DNA from: Mycoplasmopsis citelli
GTDB lineage: Bacteria; Bacillota_I; Bacilli_A; Mycoplasmatales; Metamycoplasmataceae
Assembly (NCBI RefSeq): GCF_900660645.1
Contig: NZ_LR215036.1
Coordinates: 1,054,001 to 1,118,000 of the forward strand
DNA: 64,000 bases
Direction: 5' to 3'
Positions 43,401 through 57,000 of the stretch are shown here, piece after piece. Under the pieces are notes generated by a model that was given only the letters and a program-made list of their open reading frames with translations, was not told the origin of the DNA and did not search any database. Each line of letters opens with the position of its first letter. Within the stretch, counting starts at the first letter, position 1. The position numbers and the translations under genes were made by a program.

Positions 43401-46400
43401 GAACTAAATATCCAAGATTATCTTTTGAAACATAAGGAGTAATTTTTTCTTGAATTTCTGCAGGAATAAATGAAATTAATTGATTTATAAAATCAGAGCT
43501 ATCTTTAGCTTTATCTAAAATATTTTCAACAATTTTGCTTAATTTAGTTTCGTTTGCTGGTAATAAATTAGTAGTAAGTCCAACTAATTTAATTGCATTT
43601 TGTTCAAGATTTTCTGAGTTAAATAAATTACTAAATTCTTTAACCAATTTATTAACAAAATCATTTAAAGAATTTGCTTGTTGATCTTGGGTAAATGCTA
43701 AAGCTCCTTGGAAGAATTTTTCTAAAATATTAAATTCACTTTCAATTTGTTCTGATAAAGCAAATAAATTTTTAAATAAATCTTCAGGATTTTGAATCCC
43801 GTTGAAAATTCAGTTGTATGATGAACTATTAAGAGCATTGTTAGCAAGAGTTGCTAAAATGCTTTGAACATCACTATTTTGTAATGCTTTTTTAATTAAA
43901 GTGCTAAGTTGTTGTTTAACTAAAGGAATTAGCTGATCATTTTTAACAACTGCAATTGCTAATTCATTATATGAGTTTGTTTGGGATAAATTTTGAGCTT
44001 GATCCACAAAATAAGGGATGATAGCTTTTACAATGTTGTTAAAATTAGCATCTTTTAATATTTCTTTAATAAAAGTATTTAAATTATTAATTTGTTGTTG
44101 AGATAAATTTAAATTTGAAACTAAATTATTAATATTTAATTGATCAACTAATTGTGAATATTGATTTTTAGTGGTAAATTGATCGACAAAACTACTTAAA
44201 ATTTCTTTTAAAATGTTTTGATTTTGTGTAAATAAGTCACTAGCAAGTAAATGTTTTACAAATTTAAAATTCGAAAAATCAAAAGTAGAATTTATTGCAC
44301 TAGGAAGATTTGAAATGATTAAATCAACATCTTTTTGTTGTTCAATAACTCCAAAAATATTATCAATTAAAGATTGTAATACTCCTAAACTTTCCAAATA
44401 AGGAATAACAGATCTAATTGCATTTTTGGCAACGATACTTAATTTTTTAGTTTCAAAATTAAATCCATTTTCACTTGCAAATTTATGAGCTAACTTAGCT
44501 AAAGTTTCTTTGATTTTGTTATTAGAAATAACTTCTTTTAAAAGTGGAGCAAAACTTGCTTTTGTTTGATTTGTAAATGAAGGAATTTTTAAAATCGAAT
44601 TAATGAGTGCTTTTGGTGAATCAAGGTGATTAAGTCAATCTTGATTATTGAGCAATAAATCAATTGAACTAAAAATAAAGTTTTTAAGACCATCTGATTC
44701 GAAAAGATTAAGTAATAAATCGCCAATTTCTTCAGCGTCAACATACTCACTAGCTGGAGCTTGTAACAATAGTGGTATAACTCTAGCTTTAATTAAGTTT
44801 TCAAAAATTTCATTTTGCTGTGAAATTCCATAAATAGCTTTAACTAAATCGCTTAATGCTGATTTATTGCTATTAAAAATTGCTAAATTAAAGACTTTAC
44901 TAATAAATTCTTTTGGATTATTAGTTACTTTTTGAGCAAAAATTGTTCCAAGATCTCCTGGAAGGGTTTTAAGAACCTCTAAAGGTTGATTACTTTTTGA
45001 TGCTTGTGAAAGTTTTTCAAATACTTTATCTAAAAGTGGGTTAAGTAATTGGAACTGGTCAATAATTGTTTTAAAGTCACTGCTTAAATCTTCGATAAAT
45101 TTAGCATTATGAGATTCTTCAGGGTTGAGTTTTAGTGATTTATAAAGTTCACTGAAAATACTTTTTAATAGCGGTTTAAATTCTGCTTGTGCAATTAATG
45201 TCGATAAAAGATTTTTAGCATTTGTTTTAATATTGTCAAAATTAATGGTTTTAATTGCTTTTAAAACTAAATCATTAAATGAAGTGACATTTTGAAGTGA
45301 TTGGTATGAATCTAAAATGCTGTTAATAATCTCTTTTAAAATATTTTTTGTATCACCCAATCCGATAACTAAATTCATTAGTGGATTAAATTTTTCTAAA
45401 GTAATTGAGCTTGCAATAAATTCTTGAGTTTGTCCTGGAAGCAATTTAATTAATAAAGAACCAGCATTAAGTTGAGGTAGTTTTTCAACAATATTATTTA
45501 ATAAAGTTTTGAAATAGTCCTTATTTTGTGCAAAGAAGTTTGAATTGGTTAACTGATTAAATAATGAAAGAACCCTTTGAACTCCACCATCTTTCGAAAA
45601 ATCAAAAGTTGTTTCAAAAGCTGAATTAAGTGATCTTGATAAAATTTCATTAATTTGCGAAAGAGTTCCATTGTATGCATTATCAACAAATTCATTGATA
45701 AAATTGCTAATTAATGAAGTAATTAAAGAGTTGTTTTTAACAAAAGAAATTAAGTCACTAACTACTTTAGTGCTTTGATCTAAAGTTAGTCCAGTATCTA
45801 AACTTTCTTTAACTAAAAAGTTGTGTAATGATTTTGAAATAATTTTCTTAATTAACTCATTTTCAAGATTTTGATTTAATAAATCAATTAAAGGTTGTTT
45901 AAGTTCTAACAGATAAGGTTGCTTGTAAGTTAAATTATCCAAAATTTCAATGTATGTGTTTGAAGAAGCAAGTTCTTTCCCGTTATCGATTGCATTGTTA
46001 AAAATCTTTTTAATAACACTCATTAAAGAATTGCTACTAAAAATAAATTGTGCAAGAGTGTTAAGTTCCTCACTAGTAAGCACATTTTTAGCAACTAGGG
46101 AGCTTAAACCTAAATCTTCAAGGAATACTCCTTTTTGATTTGAAGCGCTTAATTTAGTTAGAAACTCTTCAAAAAGAGTTTTGATGTTTTCTTTTTTGCT
46201 TGCAACAAATTCAGAAGCTAAAATTGAACTAATAAATGTTGATGAACTATTTAAATTTAACGCTTTGACTACATTGTCTAAAATAACTGAGCTAATATTT
46301 TGTAAGTTTTGTGAATTTGCTAAAGCTTCAAAAATTTCATCTAATATATTTTCTTTTAGATCATTTTGATTTAAAACTTCTTTTAAAAATCCAGTAAACT

Positions 46401-49400
46401 CAGTTCCTAAAGGTGCTAAATTATCATCGCTTAAAGACACTTGGTATCTTTCTAGTAAAGCATTAACTAATTTAGCAAAACTTTTTTCTAATGAGGTTGT
46501 GCTTAAAGTATCATCAATTAACTGACTAAGTGATGATTTAAAAATTGATTTAAGATTTTTATCTTTTAATAAGCCAACAAATAAATCCTTAAAGTTATTA
46601 ACATCGGTTTCTCAAATTGGATTTTGAATAATTAAATCAATTGAGCTGACAATAACATTTTTAAACCCATTTGTTTGAACAAGATTTTCAATAAAGACAA
46701 TAATTTCATCTTTATCCACATATTTAGAAATATTTGGATTGGTGAATTGAGGTTCTAAAGTAGAAATAAGTGGTTGAGAAATTGAACTTGCTAGATTTAA
46801 TTTATCTCAAATTTTATCAGTGAGTTGAGCAAAGACTTCTTTAAAGTTTACAGAATTGATAACCGGAAGTTTAACTAAACCTTTAACAAATCCAAAAGTA
46901 TCTTGGTTTACTTTGTTTGAAATAATTTCAAGAATTTGGCTTGGGATATTTGAGAGTACATCAAGCGAGTTTCCATTAGTTTGAATTTGTTTAAATTTAT
47001 CAAATACTAAGTTAATAATTTCTTCTTTAACTCCTAAATAATCAACTAATGATTTTAGTGATTTAGAAACTTCATCAGTAAATTGCGAGACTTTTGAATC
47101 TTGAGAATTTAATCCTAGTGTCGCTAAAGTGTTAAGTAATAAATTGTTGATAATTTGAGCAAATTGTTGCGAAGATAATAAGTCATTAACAATTAAATTT
47201 GCATTACTTTTAATTTGATCTAAATTAACTGAAGCGAGAATTTTTTGAATTAAATCATTAAAAGTTTGAAAATCTGCATAACTTTTATAATTTTCAACAA
47301 AGACTGAAGTGATGTTATTAATAATTTCTTTGGTTGGATTAAGATCAAAAAGATACTTAATTAAAGATGCAACATTTTCTTTTCCGCCATATTGATAAAG
47401 TTGTTCGGCCACATTTTTAGGGATAAATTTAGAAACAATTCCGACAGAAATTCCTTGGTCTGAATTTAAAATATTGCTAATTAATTGTTTGATTAAATTT
47501 TTATTTTGGGAAATTAAATCTGAACTAAGTAACTTTTTAAGTAAGCTAATTAATTTTGAATTATCATCAGTAAATTTAAAAAGTGAATCAAAAACATTTC
47601 CAAAAGCTGATTTTAAAACGCTAGTTATATTAGTATTTGGATTGGTTTTTAAATCATCTAAAATCCCTTTAATAGTATCTTTGAGCAAATTATCTTTAAG
47701 AAGTGAATCGCTTGCAAAAGTTAATATGTCTTTAGTGAATTTTTTGCTTTGATCGCTAGAAATGTTGGAATTAAGCTGATTATCAACTAAATATTGGTGG
47801 AAAATATCTGCAAAAAGATCTTGAATTTGTGAATTTTCAAAAACATATCCAGCAATTGATGAAAATGAATCTGAAAGATTTTCAAAATCTTCATTGTTTT
47901 TTAAAAACGCCAATAAAATATCTTTATAAGATTGAACCGCTTCAAAATTTTCTGGATGAGATATAAAAATATTTGAAAGAGTTTTTAAAAACTTCTCAAA
48001 ATTTTGATCAGCTAAAATTTTATTTACAATTGATTTTACCGATGATTCTTTTAGTTTGTTTTGAGTTGCTTGTAAAAGTTTATTACTTAGTAGCTCAGCA
48101 ATAGATCCTTTATAAGCATTAAGTCCATTTTCTAAAATAGAATTAAAAATTTGTGTGATGCGTTCTTTATTGTCTCTAATAACTTCGCTTTTTGAAAGGG
48201 TCGAAACTAACTTAACAATATTAACTTCATTTAAAAAAGTCGAAGCAATTAAAGTAGGAATTGCACTTAAAGATAATTGATTGCTTTCCTTTAAGTTTCT
48301 CAATTGAACTTGAAGGTTATAAATGCTATCTTGAATTCCTTTAGTAGTGAGTAAATCACCAAAAATATTAACTAAATCTCCAACTCTTTTTCCAAAGTTT
48401 CTTTCATCTCGATATGGTTGCATTTGAGTTTCAAAACTTGAAATGTTGCTTAAGTAGTCTTGAGTTGAAGTTCCTAGCACTTGATTTGGATTTTGTGTTG
48501 TTTGAATTTGGTATTCTAAGGTGTCTGAATCGCTATTTAAAAAGTCTTTGTTAAAGTCGTAATTTTGGTAATTTGAAACTCCAAATTTTTCAACTGTAAG
48601 TTTTAAATATAAATCCATGGCCATTTTTTTGTACCCTAAAGTGTTAGGGTGAATATCAAATAAAATAGTTGATAAATTTGTTGCATTATCAGTTCAATAA
48701 GTTGAATTATATAAATTTATATAGTTAATAGATCCTGTTTTCGCGGAACTTTTAAGCCCTGAATTAAGCACTCCAATTAAATAATCAAGCGGTTTAATGC
48801 TAATAATTGGTAAAAATCTGAAAAGACTTTTAAAGTATTGATCAAAAGATTCTTTAATTCCAAGTAATGGTGTTGGATAAGCGATAATATTAATATTTGC
48901 ATGCGGAGCTAATACTTTAATATTAGCAATTAAAGTATTAAGTCTTTGATTAATAACTGATAAGCTCTTTCCTAAAACATCATTGACAAAGCTTACTAAG
49001 GTTCCATATGAAGGACTACTTGAAAGCAAGGTTTTAAAAATATCAGATAAATTATAGTCTTGAATGTTTTTTGCTACCAATTCAAATAAATCATTAGCAC
49101 CTAAGGTAAATGTCACTAAATTAGCACGGGAAAGCCGATCTTTAAAATCTTTTAAAGCATCATTGTAATTATTTCCATAAATATTTCTAAATGCATGTGA
49201 TTTTGTTTGATTTTGGTGATCTACTCCTAAAAAATCAAGTCAATCTAAAATACTTGCTCCTGAATGAGCAAAGTTTTTAAATTCATTTACCCGATTTTGA
49301 TTATTTAATAAACGAGCTAAAAATGCAGGATATGAAAGTCCTGTAATTGTTACATTTTGGGTTTTTTCTCCTTGATAATCTGCTGGGAGAGTTCCGTCAA

Positions 49401-49746
49401 ATCCTGCAGTAATCGAATCCCCAAAAGCTACATAGTTAATTTTATCTTGGGCTTTGATTAGTTTTGATGAAACTGTTTTTGCTGCATTAGAATCGACAGG
49501 ATTAGAAAAAAGTCACGATCATCAAGATGAACGACTTTCAGGAACTGGAGCAGAACTTGTGCTAGTATTAGGATTAGAAATTACAGGGGAAATTGGTTGT
49601 TCTTTATTTTTTTGAGAACCTAAATCAATTTTTGGGTCCACTTTTTGGATTGGTTTTGATGAACCAGGGGCACTACACGAAGCTACATAAGCACTCGAAA
49701 TTGATAATAAAGATAAACCAATAATTAGGTTTTTGCTTTTTGACAT
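37468..49746 (-). CDS. Giant SGNH/GDSL-domain surface lipoprotein A (4092 residues)
   Basis: One continuous frame of 4092 residues. The N terminus MSKSKNLIIGLSLLSISSAY with VASC is a lipoprotein signal. An SGNH hydrolase domain follows: FGDSITAG (Ser111), GAND (Asn218) and DIHPN (Asp364, His366), all key residues present, so esterase-type activity is plausible. The remaining 3600 or so residues are helical degenerate modules with recurring patterns such as L..S.LF.QNK..LK.LL and .ASSYNDLVK. A conserved C-terminal domain ends near YIYFRKSNPQDRHNPSKTKT. It is paralogous to the neighbouring copy B. Its promoter and leader palindrome match those of B. Substrate and role are unknown; adhesion or a surface stalk carrying an enzyme is possible. 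Confidence 0.93.
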
Positions 49747-49759
49747 ATGATCTCCTTGA

Positions 49760-49780
49760 TGTAATACTTTCAGTATTACA
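49760..49780 (-). promoter_or_regulatory. Leader palindrome of giant lipoprotein A
   Basis: TGTAATACT-TTC-AGTATTACA, perfect 9-bp arms, lies between the -10 box and the AGGAG ribosome-binding site. The same arms occur at the same place before copy B, so this is likely an operator or a regulatory RNA hairpin. Confidence 0.65.
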
Positions 49781-49808
49781 ATTTAAATAATTATCGCTAC
49801 CTAAACTA

Positions 49809-49814
49809 ATTATA
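49809..49814 (-). promoter_or_regulatory. -10 box of giant lipoprotein A
   Basis: Minus-strand TAGTATAAT, 28 bases upstream of the leader palindrome; the same TAGTATAAT is found before copy B. No clear -35 box. Confidence 0.55.
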
Positions 49815-49857
49815 CTAGAAAGTAAACCCTAAAAATTAAGCTTTGAAAAAAACTAAT

Positions 49858-49888
49858 AAAAAAGCAGGAGAATTTAAAACTTGCTCCT
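49858..49888 (-). terminator. Possible terminator after giant lipoprotein B
   Basis: A short AGGAG/CTCCT stem with a 13-base loop followed by GCTTTTTT on the minus strand, about 75 bases beyond the B stop. Weak. Confidence 0.4.
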
Positions 49889-49964
49889 TAGTTAGTTTTA
49901 ACAACTAAATTTTGGGAGTTTATTTTAAATTTTCCTGTTTTATGTTTAATCAAATTAATTATGG

Positions 49965-52900
49965 TTATTTAATTGTGGTTAAATCTCCAAGATATCCATT
50001 TTTAAGCGATTCAAGCAATACTCTAGTTTTGGTTTTGCTTCTATTATGTCTATCCTGTGGATTTGTTGTTCTAAAGTAAATGTAAGCAAGAACCTGATAT
50101 TTTGAATAATTAGAATTATCGGTACTATTTTTATCACTACCCATAGTATAAGTTCTTCAAAAATGTCTTGTTGTTGTAGTTCTTTTTTTGAATCAAACCC
50201 ATTCTGTTTTTGTTGTTGTTTCTATTCCGAGAGTTTTAAGACGTTTTTGGTTTGAACCAAGTTGATTTTTAAATCTATTATAAGCTTCATTTCAAGCTTG
50301 TTCTTGAGCACCAGAAACATAAGCTTCATAATTATCTCAAGTACCATTTCAGAAGAATGGAACTCCAAAATCTTTTCCAAATCAAAGTAATAAAGTATGA
50401 ATTCTATAAAGAGCTTTAAATCCTTCATTTGATTGGAAGTTTTCTTGATGTCATTTCCCTGCAACAGCATCTGAATACATTTTAATAAAAATTTGTTTAA
50501 AAAATGGTTTCATAAATGCTTTAACTCTGTCTTTAATTTTGAAAAGATTATATGCGTCAAATTTCACTTCTGGAGCAAAAGGTGTATTTCAGAAATAATT
50601 TGCATTTGGTCCTGAAATTGGTTTAGAAGATGCTGAAGAGCTAGATTTAAGTTTTAGTTTTAATACCGAATTAAGCATTTTGTAAATTCCGGTTACATTA
50701 TCAAGTGATGAAGAATCAAATAATCTATTAATTAATCCTGAGTAAGTTTGAGGCCCGGTATTTTCAATTAATCTATCTAAAAATGAAGCCAGTCCAAAGA
50801 TTTTTGAAATACTAATTTTATTATCACTAGTTAAAATTGGCGAGAAAGCTCCAACCATAATTGCTTTTGAAAATGCTTGAGCAGGGTGATTAACTTTAGT
50901 AAAATCAATTGCTTTGATATTTGAGACAATTTTATCAATCATTTGATCGCTCATAGCTCTTTCGCTTTGAAGTGTAATAAAAATTCCATTTGCAAGTTGT
51001 TTAACTAAAGTAAGATCAGCATCATTATTTAAGTTATAACCATACGATTTAAGCTTACTATGCAAAATAGCTCCAACACCTGTACTTAAATATGAATTTA
51101 AGTGGCCTGCAACATTCCTAAATCAAGTTTTGAAATTATTTTTAATTGCATTTTCATTAGCATTTTTGATAAAGTAATTTAAAGCTTGTGGTCATGAATT
51201 AAGTTTTGCATATTCATTATTGTGTGATGTAAGGCTTTCGGTAAGCATTTTTATAACATTTACAATATTATTGTCTCGAAGAATGTTAATAAACATATTA
51301 TTAATGGTTGTGGCATCATATCCAACAACTAATTTTCCAACATTTAAGGTATCAAAAATAGCTTCTAATTTTCCTGGTCTTTGTACAAAGGCATCAATAA
51401 TTTTATTAAGAGCATTTTTGATAATTAATTTGTTGTTAGTAATAACTTCATCGCCAATGAATTTTTTAAAGAACTCATAATCAGTTGGATTAATTGAAGT
51501 AACAATTTCTTTACCTAAATTAGTAATTGCTTCAAAAATTGAACCATTTTGATTTTTGACTAAGTTAATTACACCTTCAATTGCTTGATTAATTAATCCT
51601 AATCGATTTGCAAAAGGAGCTAGTTGGGTTCCTAAAAGATCAATTAAAGATTGAATTTCTGAGCTAATTGGCACTTCAATGAAATTGAAGAATTTAGTCG
51701 CGGCTGATTTAATTCCTTCTGAAGATTCAGGAGATGAAAGGATTTCTAAAATAAGCTCATTAAATTTAGTTTTAAATGAATTTGCATTAATATCATTTTC
51801 AAGATATTTTCTCAAAATCTCAAGTAAGTTGTGAGTATTAGTAATTTCTTGAGGATTATCAACAATAAATGAAATTAAATCATTAATAATCTCTCTAAGT
51901 TTTTCTGATTTAGTGGCTAAATTAGCTATTTTAATTAAAGTGGTTGAATCAAATAAGTTATTTTCAATTCATTGCTGAGTATTTTGAGGGAGCTGATTTC
52001 AAATAATAGTTCCAAAATCTACTTTTTGGACAACATAATCTAGAATATTTTTAAATAGCTGTTTAAGTTCTGAAGCATTTTGTTGCACAACTTGTGAAGA
52101 TAATAAGGTTTTTATAATAATTAAAAGGTTTTCTTCAAAATGTTCTTGTGCAAATAATTGTTTGAATTTATTAATTAAAGTTTCAAGTACAGGTGAAAAA
52201 TCACCCATAAATCCTTGGTTTTGAAGAACTTGTAATACTTGACTAATTAAAGATTCAAACAGATTAAATTGATTATCTAAAGTTTTTAATACATCAAATA
52301 AGTTAGCAACAAGTTCTTGCGGATTGGAAATATTTGTAAATACTCAACTGAGATCATTTTGCTTAAATAATTTAACTAAAACTTGAGCAAAAGTCTCTTT
52401 AATTGTTGAATTACTTAAAATTAATTCAAGCGAATTACCAAAGTTTTGAGTTAATGAAGTATTAAAATCATTATCGCTAAAAGTATTTTTAACAAGTTCA
52501 TTGTATGAAGCAGAATTTCCAATATTTTGAGCATTATCTAATATATGAGCAATTAATGAACTAGCAATGTCTCTAAATGGATTAATCGAAAGCAATTGTG
52601 AAATAGTGTTTGCACTTTGTTCAACCGAAATACCAAGAATATCGTTTAAATTATTCAAATTAAAATTGCTTATGAAATTTTTAATTTCATTAGGTCTAGT
52701 TGAACCTCAATACATTAATGCATCAAGAAGATTTTTAATTTGTTCTTTTTGATTTGTTAAATATTGAGAATTAAGAATTGCTTTTAGAAGTTCAAAATGG
52801 GAATTGTTAAAAACTTGATTTAGTTGGTTTGGAACTTTTAAGCTAAAATCTTCAAAACTATTTGAATTGCTTAAACTATCAAAAATTTTACTATAAAGAG

Positions 52901-54058
52901 AATCAAATATTTGTGCTGATTTTAAAATATCAACAAAATTATTTAAACTTTGCTCCACAAATTCAGCTTTATTAAAGTTATTTAAGGTGACATTATATTT
53001 ATCAAAGATATAGCTAAGTGAACTTGTTGCAATATTATGAAGAGCACCTTCTTTTAAAAGTGATTCAATAAAGGTTTTTCCCTGTTCTTGAAGTTTATTA
53101 AAAATAGTTGGTTTTTTAATAATTTCAAAAAGCATTGCTAGTGGATTATTAACTTTAGTTAATCAGTTAGTATCCTCGAGTAATTGTGGAATTAAAACTC
53201 CTACAACTTGGGCAATTTGTTCATTTTTTAAAATTACTTTAATTAAAGCATTTAAATTTTCTTTTGAAAGATATTTGAAAATCTCTTTATTAATATCCAA
53301 AGCATTAATGCTTGGTTTGATTAAATCAGCAATAATTCCATGCTTATTTAATCCATTAGTTAGTTGAACTAAGGTTTTACTTAAAGTATCTTTATTTGTG
53401 GAAATAAAATCTAAAGCTAAAATTTTATCAACAAAATCTTTTGGGTTATTTGCAACTTTTTCTTTGAAAATCTTATTAATTTCAGTAGGAATTTTGCTTA
53501 TTTGTTGAACTGGAGTAACTTTAAATTCACTTGATTTAAGAATTTCAAAGATCTTATCTAAAATCGGATTTAATAAATCAACAGTTCCAATTAAAGTTTG
53601 GAAATTGTTTGCAAAAGTTGTAAGAAAACTTGAAATATCAGTTTCGTCAACTTGAGTTTCGTAAGTTCTTAAAGTGGTTTTTAGAAAATCTAAAAGAATG
53701 TTTTTGATTTCTTGAGTATCTAAAAGGTCTTTAATTAGTTCTTTTGAAGAATTTTCAAGTTTTTCAATATTAATAATTTCAAAAGTTTTTTGAAGAATTT
53801 CTGAGTATGAAGTAACTGCAGAAAATTGATTAAATTGATCTAAAACATTTCGAATAACTGCTTTTAAAAGATCTCTAAAATGTGTGTTTGAATGAATAAA
53901 TTTAATCAACCCTTTAAATGAATTTGTTGAAATATATTTATTTAGTTCAGCTTTAACATTATTGCTTAAGGAAGTATCGACTATATTAGCAAATTCTTCT
54001 GAAGAAATAGTTTGAAAAGCATTATCAAAAATAGTAAGTAGGTCTTGTTTATTTTGAG
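49965..54058 (-). pseudogene. C-terminal third of giant lipoprotein B, out of frame
   Basis: About 1360 codons homologous to the C-terminal third of copy A, including modules with FIHSNTHFRDLLKAV, IFDKYNVTLNNFNKAEFVEQ and the closing domain ending TKTRVLLESLKNGYLG. The frame is intact but offset from the N-terminal part by the 14-bp duplication at 54051-54088. No start or ribosome-binding site is seen, so it should be silent unless the duplication is lost. Together with the N-terminal part it would restore a protein of about 4074 residues. Confidence 0.85.
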
Positions 54059-54088
54059 TTAGTAATTTTGAGTTAGTAATTTTGAGTT
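54051..54088. repeat. 14-bp tandem duplication that breaks giant lipoprotein B
   Basis: ATTTTGAGTTAGTA occurs twice in tandem (54051-54064, 54065-54078), followed by a further 10 matching bases. Copy A has a single unit at the matching place (protein SKLLNSNKDDLL). One unit fewer restores the frame. Confidence 0.95.
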
Positions 54089-57000
54089 TGAAATATTTCT
54101 AATAATTGATGCGATTTTATTTTCAGTATCTACAGCAAAAGAATTCTTAATTCCATCAAAAATTGAAGCTATAAGTCCACCAATATTACTAAAGTCTATG
54201 CCATTATCTTTAAAGAAATCAACTAAAGATTCATAAATTACTGAACTAATTCCTAGTTGAGTATCAAAAACATCAAATAGTTCTAAAAGATTATTGACAA
54301 GTGTCGTTTTATCACTAACTCCATTTAAAAATCTTTCAGCTTCTGGTTTATTTAACTCTTTGGTAATTAAATTACTAATCACACTTCTAGATTGAGAATC
54401 TTTAACAAGAACATTTAATAAAGCAACTGCATGATCTTTAAGAGAAGTAGTAAATTGGCTTTGTCCAAAAGCAATTTTAACTAAATCATTATATGAAGAA
54501 GCATTTTCAAAGTCTTCAATATGATCAATTACAAAATCAATAACTTTATTTGCTGCTTGTTTGAAATTATCATTATTTAAAATATTATTTAAAAGGGTTT
54601 TTAAATGATCGACACTATCACCTAAAACTTGAGAAATTGAATTTAAAGGAACTAAGTCCACAATTTTAGCTATATTTGTATTATTGTAATATTTTTCGAA
54701 TAAGAATTTTAAAACTGATTTTGCCGATTCTTTATTAGTGTTTTTAAATAAAATTGAATCAATAAGAGCTTTAGCAAGTTTAAAATCGCTAAGTTCTAAA
54801 GTTGAAACTAGATCGTTTTTAAAACCTTCAAAAACTTGATCAAAAGAATTTCCTGATTTAACTTTTTTATCTAAAAGAGTTATTAATTTATCAATGATTG
54901 TGTTTTGAGGATCTTTTTGATTAAATTCTTGAGCAAAATCCTTAATTCCTAAAGCAAGTTCACTAGTAATATCTTGAGTGTATCCTTGTTCTTTTAATAA
55001 GGTGTTAACGGTCTTTAAAATTACGTGGGTAGTATTGTTTGAATCTAAAATTTTGTTAATTAAATTACTTAAATTGGTTTTTTGAGCAGTTAAAATGTTT
55101 GAATCTTTTATAAAATTAAGAGTTAAAATTTCATAATCATTTAAATGATCAGTTCAACTGGTGTTATTAACTAAATAGTGAATAACAAATTCAACTAATT
55201 TATAAACATTTTCTGCTTGTAAAATCTCATTAACAAGTGCTTTTATTGCTTCTTTATCAAAATATTTAGCATATGGATCTGGTATTGCTTCAATTTCTTG
55301 ATTGATAATTTTTGTAATTGTTCCATTTGAAATTAATTTTTTAGCAAATAAAAGTAAAACTTCGCTAATTACATCTTTGTTATTTGTTCAAATTTGTGAT
55401 GAAGTAATTGATTTAATAAATGATTGGTTATCTTTATTAAATTCATTAATAGCCACATCAACTAAAGGATTAAATAATGCTAAATTAAATTGTGGATTTG
55501 CTGATTTTGAAAGAGTTGACAGTGAATTAAATAATGCATCAACACCAGTTTCATAAATGCCAAGTGTATTTAATAAATCAAATCCTAAATTGACTAAATC
55601 ACTTGAAAATTGTGAAATTTGGTCTTTATTAAGGTTTTCACTGCTTTCATCAATAAGATTTGTAAGTGCAAATTTCGCAATTTCTTTTAATTTAGTATCC
55701 GATTTTAATAATTGAACAAATTCTTTAAATGCTAATTTTGCTTTATTAGCAAAGTCTGCTTTTGATAAAAGTAATTTAAGTAAATCTTTAAATGAAGATG
55801 TTTGAGTAATTTTATCTTTATCGCTAAAAATTGAAGTAAATGTTGATAAAACAAATTCTTTAAATTTTGGTAAGCTAAATATTTTTTGAGTAAGATAATT
55901 TAAGTTCTCTCTTGAAATATAAGGATTGATTTTATCTTGAATTTCTGCAGGAATAAATGAAATTAAATCACTAATAAAGTTCGAATCATCTTTAATTTTA
56001 TTAAAGATATTTTCAATAATTTTATTTATTTTGGCTTCGTTTTTTGGAAATAAATTTGCACTAAGATGCACTAACTTAAGTACATTTTCTTCACTAAATA
56101 AAGTATTAAAATGAGTAATTATTTTATTAACAAAATCATTTAATGAAGTAGCATTTTGATCTTTAGCAAACTCTAAAACTCCCTGATAAACTTTTTCTAA
56201 AACACTAAATTCACTTTGACCTTGACTAAATAGCCCAAATATATCAGTAAATAAATCGTGAAGTTTTTCCACACCATTAAAAACTCAACTATATTTTGAA
56301 TTATTAACTGTTTGAGAAAGTAATATTCCTAAGAGATTTTGGACATTAGAGTTTTGTAATCCTTTTTTAGCTAGTTCAATAAATGGATTTTCAATTAAAG
56401 AAATTAGTGCTTCATTTTTAAATAATTTAAGCAATAATTGTGAATATGAGTTAGCTTGAGATAGATTTTGAGCATTATCAACAAGATAAGGAATAGCTTT
56501 TTTAATAAGATCAAATAAATGATTATCTTTTAACAATTCTTGAGCAAAACTATTTAATCCATCAACTTGATCTTGAGTTAAATTTAGTGTTGAAAATGTT
56601 GAATTTAAACTGAACTTATCAACTAATTGTGTATATAAATCCTTAGTTGTAAATTCTTCAACAAAACTAACTAAAAAATCTTTTAATATGTCTTGATCTT
56701 TGGTAAATAAATCGCTACCAAGTAAATGTTTAATTAAATCAAATCTTGAAAAATCAAAAGTTGAAACTAATTCATTAGCAAGATTTGAAATAATTAAATC
56801 CACATTTTTGTGTTTTTGAATTAATTCAAAAAGCTTATTAATAATTACATCAAGAGTTCCGATATTTTCTAAATAAGGAATAATTGAGCTTAAAGCATTT
56901 TTAGTAACAACACCAATATCGTTAGCATCAAAATTAAATCCGTTTTCTAAAGCTCATTTATAAACTAATTTAGTTAAAGTTAAGGTTAATTTATTCTTTT

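Noticed and set aside
37468..49746. Giant protein as a homologue of the M. mobile gliding proteins Gli349/Gli521
   Set aside because: Only the size is similar. The N-terminal SGNH domain and lipobox have no counterpart that I know in those proteins, and no shared motif was seen.
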